NCBI GenBank assembly: GCA_002450015.1
Contig: DJYG01000018.1
Location: 1-57,217, forward strand
Length of the DNA stretch: 57,217 bases
Direction of reading: 5' to 3'
Source of the DNA: Cyanobacteria bacterium UBA6984
Lineage (GTDB): Bacteria > Cyanobacteriota > Vampirovibrionia > Gastranaerophilales > Gastranaerophilaceae
Part shown: positions 52,445-57,217 of the stretch, piece by piece
Layout: each line of letters opens with the position of its first letter
Numbering within the stretch: position 1 is the first letter of the stretch
Made by a program: the position numbers and the translations under genes
Notes under the pieces: model-generated
Seen by the model: only the letters and a program-made list of their open reading frames with translations
Databases searched by the model: none
Told to the model about the DNA's origin: nothing

Positions 52445-53158
52445 ATGCTTTTAGATATAAATATAAATTACTTGGCAAACTTAAGAAATTCTATCGGTGG
52501 TGGAGAACCTGATATTTTGAAATTTTCAAGATATTGCGAACACTCCGGAGCAGATGGAATAGTTGTGCATGTTGCAGATGGAAATTCAGGAATTTCTTTT
52601 TATGATGTAAAATACATACGCAAACATTTACGTACAAGATTTATTCTAAAAATGGCTATGACAGAGGAAAACAAAAGACTTGCATTGGATTGTAAACCTG
52701 ATACGGTATGTATTGTTCCTCAAACAAATGAACCATCTCCGTCTAAGGGATTTAATGTTTTGAAAAATCAAACAGAAATAAATGATTTTATGCTGCCAAT
52801 TATGTATGAAGGCATTGTGGCAAGTGTTTTTATTGAACCTGATATTGAACAAGTAAATTCAGCTTATAAAGCCGGTATGCATTATGTTGAATTAAATACT
52901 TTAAAGTATTCAGAAGCCTTTAAGATTGGTGAATTTGATAAAGAATTTACGACATTGAAAGAAAGTTCTGTTCTTGCAAATACACTAGGTATGAAAGTAT
53001 CCTTATGCAAGGGTATTAATTATCAAAATGTATCAAAGTTGACAGAGTTACACGGAATTTCAGAGATGACCATAGGACATAGTATTACTGCAAAATCTAT
53101 ATATAACGGATTAGACAGTTCAATAAAAGAAATGAAAGAGTTGATTAATGAAAAGTAA
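52445..53158 (+). CDS. PdxJ-like protein lacking catalytic residues
   Basis: 237 residues with the full length and landmarks of pyridoxine 5'-phosphate synthase: NINYLANLR for NIDHVATLR, SGADGIVVH, KPDTVCIVP, VFIEPDIEQV, GINYQNV and MTIGHSI. But active-site residues are changed: Tyr9 for the first His, Lys69 where the catalytic Glu of LEMA should be, Lys189 where the His of GHG should be, and no RxxRR-type loop after VH. So it is unlikely to make pyridoxine phosphate by the usual mechanism. AGGTGA precedes the ATG. It begins 7 bases after murT and overlaps the next gene by 11 bases. Confidence 0.75.
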   Translation: MLLDININYLANLRNSIGGGEPDILKFSRYCEHSGADGIVVHVADGNSGISFYDVKYIRKHLRTRFILKMAMTEENKRLALDCKPDTVCIVPQTNEPSPSKGFNVLKNQTEINDFMLPIMYEGIVASVFIEPDIEQVNSAYKAGMHYVELNTLKYSEAFKIGEFDKEFTTLKESSVLANTLGMKVSLCKGINYQNVSKLTELHGISEMTIGHSITAKSIYNGLDSSIKEMKELINEK

Positions 53159-53462
53159 AGAAGAAATAATTGCTGAAATGCAACAAGTAGTTGAACAAAT
53201 GAGATTAGATGATTTGGAAGAACGACCGGAATTGGAATATGAATATTTTGATTGCTCTTGCTGCGGTCAAACAAAATCTTATGCTGGTTCAATTCAATAT
53301 GGAGAATACAGACTTTGCAATGATTGCGTCTTATTGGCAGAAACAGGTTTTGCTCTTAATAAAATAAAAGATGTAACAGATTTAATTAATGCTATGGAAG
53401 ATAGAAGACTTGAAGAAATATGCAATTTTATCAAACAGGATGAACAAAGACATAATAATTAG
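53148..53462 (+). CDS. Small zinc-ribbon-like protein
   Basis: 104 residues. One CSCCG ... CNDC pair about 20 residues apart (about 36-60) could bind zinc; the N-terminal 30 residues are acidic and helical, the C-terminus helical and charged. Unknown role. It overlaps the PdxJ-like gene by 11 bases, and its stop overlaps the stop of the convergent gene. Confidence 0.55.
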   Translation: MKSKEEIIAEMQQVVEQMRLDDLEERPELEYEYFDCSCCGQTKSYAGSIQYGEYRLCNDCVLLAETGFALNKIKDVTDLINAMEDRRLEEICNFIKQDEQRHNN

Positions 53463-53935
53463 CCTAGTTCATCTATTTGAGTTGTAATGTTTAAGTCAAT
53501 ATATTTATATATGTTGGTTAAAATTCCTAGTGGAAAATAATAATTATTATCTGCAGGAACAATCTTTAAAATAGCAGAATTATTATCAACTCTGTGTACA
53601 GATGCCAAAAACTCTCTATTTGCCGCATTGAACAATATATATCCATTTTTGGATTGAATTTCTTTTATTATAAAATTATTTGCATTAATGCTGGCAAGAG
53701 TTAAAAAATATAGTTTATCAACAGCAACATTGTACTTGTTAGTGCATTTTTCAAAAGAAATCATTTGTGGTATGGTTGGAGATACATTTTGTGGATTTGT
53801 ATTACTACTATTCACCTGTAATGTTTGTGTAGTATTGGAAACTGCGGAAACAGGTTTTACTACATAATTCTGTTCGCAAAATGCTTTTGTACCTATAATA
53901 AAAATTGATAGTATTATGATTAATTTTCTTCCCAT
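53459..53935 (-). CDS. Exported protein of unknown function
   Basis: About 158 residues. Signal peptide MGRKLIIILSIFIIGTKAFC (about 1-20; a Cys at its end could allow lipidation, but no clear lipobox is seen), a Ser/Thr/Asn-rich linker (about 25-60), then a folded part ending TQIDELG. I place the start at ATG 53935; TTG 53947 is less likely. It overlaps the end of polA by 16 bases. No family recognised. Confidence 0.55.
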   Translation of the reverse strand: MGRKLIIILSIFIIGTKAFCEQNYVVKPVSAVSNTTQTLQVNSSNTNPQNVSPTIPQMISFEKCTNKYNVAVDKLYFLTLASINANNFIIKEIQSKNGYILFNAANREFLASVHRVDNNSAILKIVPADNNYYFPLGILTNIYKYIDLNITTQIDELG

Positions 53936-56694
53936 GAGTCCCCCCAATTAATATCAACAGGCAAAGGTACTTTTAATTTTGCTACATTTTGCATTTCAAA
54001 TGCAACAATATTTTTTACCTGTTCTAATTCATCTTTTTCGACTTCAAAAACTAATTCATCATGAACTTGCATAACCATTTTTGATTTTAGACTATTTTCT
54101 TTAAATTTTTCACCAACATTAATCATCGCCATTTTTATTAAATCTGCGGCTGTTCCTTGCATAGGATGATTAATAGCAGCTCTTTGTGCAAATTCTTTTA
54201 CCATTCTGTTTGTTGCAGACAGTTCGTTAGAAAGGTAACGCTTTCTTCCGCAAATAGTTTCTACGTATCCGTTCATATATGCTTGATGAACAATATTTGT
54301 CATATATGTTTTTATTTTAGGATAAGTTTCAAAATATTTATTAATAAAATTATCTGCTTCCGGCACAGTAATTTTTAATGCTTTAGCCAGACCATATTTT
54401 GTTTGTCCGTATATTATTCCAAAATTAACTGCTTTTGCTTTATATCGCATATCTTTTGTGACTTTTTCAACAGGAACATCAAAAACTTTTGATGCAGTTA
54501 AACTATGTACATCAATACCTGAATTAAATGCATCTATTAAATTTTCATCTTCTGATATATGCGCAAGCAAACGTAACTCAATTTGAGAATAATCTGATGA
54601 TAGTATGAAATTACCTTTTTTTTCGGGAACAAAAGCTTTTCTTAATTTGTTGCCTTCTTCAGTTCTTATAGGAATATTTTGTAAATTAGGATTAGAAGAA
54701 GATAGTCTTCCTGTAACTGTCGCTGTTTGGTTGTATGTAGTATGAATACGAGAATCTTTCAAGCTTACTAGTAGTGGTAAAGCATCAGTATATGTAGATT
54801 TTAATTTAGCATATTTTCTATATTCAATTAAGTATTTGCAGATGTCGTGTTCTTCTGCCAAAGATTCTAAAACTTCAACACTTGTTGAAAGAGTTGCTTT
54901 GCCACGTTTTTTCTTTAGTTGAATGTTTAACTTATTATACAGAATATCTCCGACTTGTTTAGGTGAATTTATATTGAATTTTTCACCGGAAATTGCAAAA
55001 ATCTTATCTTCATATTCTTTCATCTTTTTTGTCATATATTCTGAAAGTTCACTCATATAGTCTATATCAATTGCAACTCCGTCGTATTCCATTTGCGCTA
55101 AAACTTTAGAAAGCGGCAATTCAATTTCATCGTGTAATTTTAATTCAGAGACAGATAATTCATTTTTCCAAAATTCTGCAAGTTGAAATATTGCAAAAGC
55201 GTTATCCATTGAATAATCCGACCAATTTAATGTTTCAAGTTCAGATAATTTTGTTTTTTTATCGGTTTCAAGTTCAACTGAAATATGATTTATGTAATCA
55301 AAAGCTTGAGCTGAGAGTTCATGACTTCTACTTGGATTTTTTATGTAGCTTGTTAAAAATACATCGCAATCAACATTATTTATGCTGATATTAAAGTTTT
55401 TTAAAATATTAATATTATTTTTTGTGTTATATGTGTATTTTTTTATGTTGTTATCTTCAAAAAAATCTTTCAATAAAATGATATTATCATCTTTATTGTC
55501 GATATAAAAAGCTTTATCATCAATACATATTGCCAATCCATATATTTTTATATCTGAAGCATTATTATATTTTGCTGCAAAGTCAATTGAAGCAAGCCCC
55601 TGTTTAGACAATACTTTTATAAGTTCTAAAATTTCATCTTTTGTGTTAAGGATAGTTTTTTCGTAAGTTTTACTTTCAACAACTTTTTTAATTGCGTTAG
55701 TAAATAAGCCCAATTGCATTTGTTCTTGAATTTCAGAAGAGTCTTCTTTTAATTGGAGTGTCGTTTTTTCTTCTGCTGTCGGCTCATTGCAGTTTTTATT
55801 AAATAGGCATAAAATATTATCAATATTTTTAACAAAACTGTAAAATTGAACTTTTTTAAAATAGTCCATAACATTTGCAATATCAGGCATTAAAACTTTC
55901 GTGTCGTTAAAATCGAAATCAATATCAACATTTCTTATAATTGTAGCTAAATATTTACTTAATTTCGCACTTTCTATACCTTCTTTAAGTTTATTGCGTA
56001 CTGCATTTTCTGGAATATTATCAATGTCAGCCAAAATATCTTCCAGTGAAGAATATCTGCTTAAAAGTTTTTGTGCAGTTTTTTCTCCAATACCTCTTAC
56101 GCCAGGAATATTATCTGACGTGTCACCTCTTAAGCCTTTATAATCAATAACTTGATTAGGCCAAACTCCAAGTTTTTCGTAAACCTTGTTCCAATCATAA
56201 GTTGTAAGAACACCTTTTGAAGGTATCAAAACTTTAATAAGACCATCTTTATCAATTAATTGAAAAGAATCTTGGTCACCTGTTAAAATATACGTTTTAT
56301 GACCTAAATCTGCGGCTTTTGTAACTATTGTACCTATAACATCATCAGCTTCAAAGCCTTCTTTTGTGTATATTGGAATATCAAATGCCTGAAGTCCTTC
56401 AATAATTAATCCCAATTGAGTTCTCAAATCGTCAGGCATTGATTCTCGATTGGCTTTATATTCTTCATATTTTTCAACTCTGAAAGTTTGTCTTCCAACA
56501 TCAAAAGCTACTGCAATTGAGTCAGGTTTTATTTTTTCATTTTTCAGTAAGTCAAAAATAGCCTTAAAAAATCCATAAACAGCCCAGGTAGGTGTTCCTT
56601 CAGATGTTTTCATACCTGTACGTTCAAGCGCAAAATATTCTCTAAAAGCAAGAGCGTGACCATCTATTAAAATTAAAGTTTTTGAGCTATTCAT
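53920..56694 (-). CDS. polA: DNA polymerase I
   Basis: 924 residues. The 5'-nuclease domain (about 1-290) shows LIDGHALAFRE, FEADDVIGT and RGDTSDNIPGVRGIG. The polymerase domain (about 560-924) shows DYSQIELRLLAHI, the O-helix MRYKAKAVNFGIIYGQT and MQVHDELVFE. The middle 3'-5' exonuclease fold is recognisable, but its metal ligands are largely gone: D371 remains, the DTE Glu is Ala373, the Exo II Asp is Asn427, and the Exo III Asp is Asn498. Proofreading is therefore probably lost. A copy of the 52-bp repeat lies about 110 bases upstream. Confidence 0.94.
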   Translation of the reverse strand: MNSSKTLILIDGHALAFREYFALERTGMKTSEGTPTWAVYGFFKAIFDLLKNEKIKPDSIAVAFDVGRQTFRVEKYEEYKANRESMPDDLRTQLGLIIEGLQAFDIPIYTKEGFEADDVIGTIVTKAADLGHKTYILTGDQDSFQLIDKDGLIKVLIPSKGVLTTYDWNKVYEKLGVWPNQVIDYKGLRGDTSDNIPGVRGIGEKTAQKLLSRYSSLEDILADIDNIPENAVRNKLKEGIESAKLSKYLATIIRNVDIDFDFNDTKVLMPDIANVMDYFKKVQFYSFVKNIDNILCLFNKNCNEPTAEEKTTLQLKEDSSEIQEQMQLGLFTNAIKKVVESKTYEKTILNTKDEILELIKVLSKQGLASIDFAAKYNNASDIKIYGLAICIDDKAFYIDNKDDNIILLKDFFEDNNIKKYTYNTKNNINILKNFNISINNVDCDVFLTSYIKNPSRSHELSAQAFDYINHISVELETDKKTKLSELETLNWSDYSMDNAFAIFQLAEFWKNELSVSELKLHDEIELPLSKVLAQMEYDGVAIDIDYMSELSEYMTKKMKEYEDKIFAISGEKFNINSPKQVGDILYNKLNIQLKKKRGKATLSTSVEVLESLAEEHDICKYLIEYRKYAKLKSTYTDALPLLVSLKDSRIHTTYNQTATVTGRLSSSNPNLQNIPIRTEEGNKLRKAFVPEKKGNFILSSDYSQIELRLLAHISEDENLIDAFNSGIDVHSLTASKVFDVPVEKVTKDMRYKAKAVNFGIIYGQTKYGLAKALKITVPEADNFINKYFETYPKIKTYMTNIVHQAYMNGYVETICGRKRYLSNELSATNRMVKEFAQRAAINHPMQGTAADLIKMAMINVGEKFKENSLKSKMVMQVHDELVFEVEKDELEQVKNIVAFEMQNVAKLKVPLPVDINWGDSWEEN

Positions 56695-57070
56695 AATAAC
56701 AGATTAACCCAAACATTGACTAATCGCAAATTGATGATTGTATAGTGTAAAATTAATAAAATAATTTGCCTTAGCAAGTTAGCTAATTAAATTCAAATAA
56801 TCCGAAACAGGCATGAAATGGGAAAAGGCAATTTTTAAACAGAAAAATACTTTATACAAATACAGATATTTATATCTGTATTTAAAAGTTAAAATAAAAT
56901 TAGAAATTGAATGATTATTTTCTTAACTTATGCCCCAAAAGCGTAATCTTGTGGCATTGTGACCGTTTGTTAAGAAATGTAAATATGCATGAGTAAAAAA
57001 AGTCAATTTTTTACTCAAAAAAAACTTTATATAAGTACGAGAGATAAATTAAGAAAAGAGAGAAAATAAC
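56695..57070. other. 376-bp intergenic region between divergent polA and a partial gene
   Basis: No gene is seen. Contents, left to right: the 52-bp repeat (56805-56856); a perfect 12-bp-arm palindrome AAATACAGATAT/ATATCTGTATTT (56858-56883); an interrupted hairpin ATGCC-CAA/TTG-GGCAT near 56928-56957; and a 10-bp-arm hairpin GAGTAAAAAA/TTTTTTACTC (56991-57016). A TATATAAG at about 57028 may be a -10 for the rightward gene. Confidence 0.55.
56805..56856 (-). repeat. 52-bp repeat, copy 2 (upstream of polA)
   Basis: Reverse complement matches 128-179 at 51 of 52 bases. It reads in the direction of polA and ends about 110 bases before the polA start. Confidence 0.85.
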
Positions 57071-57217
57071 ATGTCTTTAGTAGTAACAATGAAAATGCAA
57101 TGGCAAAGAGCAAAAACTGATTTAACAAAAGCTCAATTTGAAGAAGATACAGCTGCAAGACAAATAGAAAAATTAACCTCTCAAATAAACGAAGTAGCAA
57201 GTGCATATAGTTCTTCA
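57071..57217 (+). CDS. N-terminal part of an unknown coiled-coil protein (cut by window end)
   Basis: ATG 57071 follows AGAGAG about six bases away; the frame stays open for 49 codons to the window end. The visible sequence (MSLVVTMKMQWQRAKTDLTKAQ, then QIEKLTSQINEVASAYSSS) is helical and Gln/Lys-rich with heptad character and has no signal peptide. The rest is outside the window, so no function can be given. Confidence 0.55.
   Translation, partial: MSLVVTMKMQWQRAKTDLTKAQFEEDTAARQIEKLTSQINEVASAYSSS

Noticed and set aside
1..57217. CRISPR arrays, insertion sequences or prophage genes
   Set aside because: No regularly spaced repeats, transposase, integrase or phage structural genes were found on either strand.

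Overview
The window is an AT-rich, gene-dense bacterial chromosome segment of about 50 protein genes and one complete tRNA. The best lineage marker is the RNA polymerase cluster. Beta' is split into a 569-residue RpoC1 and a 1288-residue RpoC2 directly after rpoB, which is the arrangement of Cyanobacteria and their non-photosynthetic relatives. With the low GC, a diderm envelope (BamA, Skp), lactate dehydrogenase, hybrid cluster protein, a hydrogenase-regulator-like protein and no photosynthesis gene, this points to an anaerobic gut-type relative (Vampirovibrionia/Gastranaerophilales, formerly Melainabacteria). This assignment is inference from gene content; no database search was run.

Layout. 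0-3 kb: glucokinase and DNA polymerase III delta/delta' (holA, holB). 3-4.2 kb: yqeK-nadD, reverse strand. 4.3-10.5 kb: a reverse-strand run bamA, skp-like, a soluble FlhA-cytosolic-domain protein, and a membrane-tailed GH77 4-alpha-glucanotransferase. 11-16 kb: a small exported protein, cupin, ldh, hcp and a divergent Crp/Fnr regulator, linked by two near-identical 16-bp palindromes. 16.1-16.6 kb: tRNA-Asp with partial copies of its 3' end and a strongly structured sequence. 16.6-26.5 kb: reverse-strand housekeeping genes (glyS, MsbA-like ABC exporter, serA, YitT, cdaA, lysA). 26.5-35 kb: forward-strand rpiB, rsfS, TPR protein, Tic20-like protein, isochorismatase-like hydrolase, AICARFT-like protein, MFS transporter, alr, lpd, lipA. 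35-46.5 kb: rpoB-rpoC1-rpoC2 and fusA. 46.5-57.2 kb: a pilin-like gene with a poly-G tract, an Ala/Lys-rich exported protein, a WecG-type glycosyltransferase, an orphan transketolase N-half, a YtxH/DUF948 membrane cluster, murT, a PdxJ-like protein, polA, and the start of one more gene cut by the window end.

Most exciting leads: (1) a type IV pilin-like gene whose fifth-to-eleventh-codon region carries ten consecutive G residues that put the promoter-proximal start out of frame with the pilin body, as in a phase-variable switch; (2) a complete FlhA/SctV cytosolic domain with no membrane domain, fused to a DUF4177-like domain and encoded in the bamA-skp run; (3) a 52-bp sequence, 51/52 identical, upstream of both glk and polA in the same orientation relative to each gene; (4) repeated partial tRNA-Asp 3' ends around a nested-hairpin element; (5) a local Crp/Fnr regulon joining hcp and ldh; (6) several enzyme homologues that have lost catalytic residues (PdxJ-like, AICARFT-like, PolA proofreading domain).
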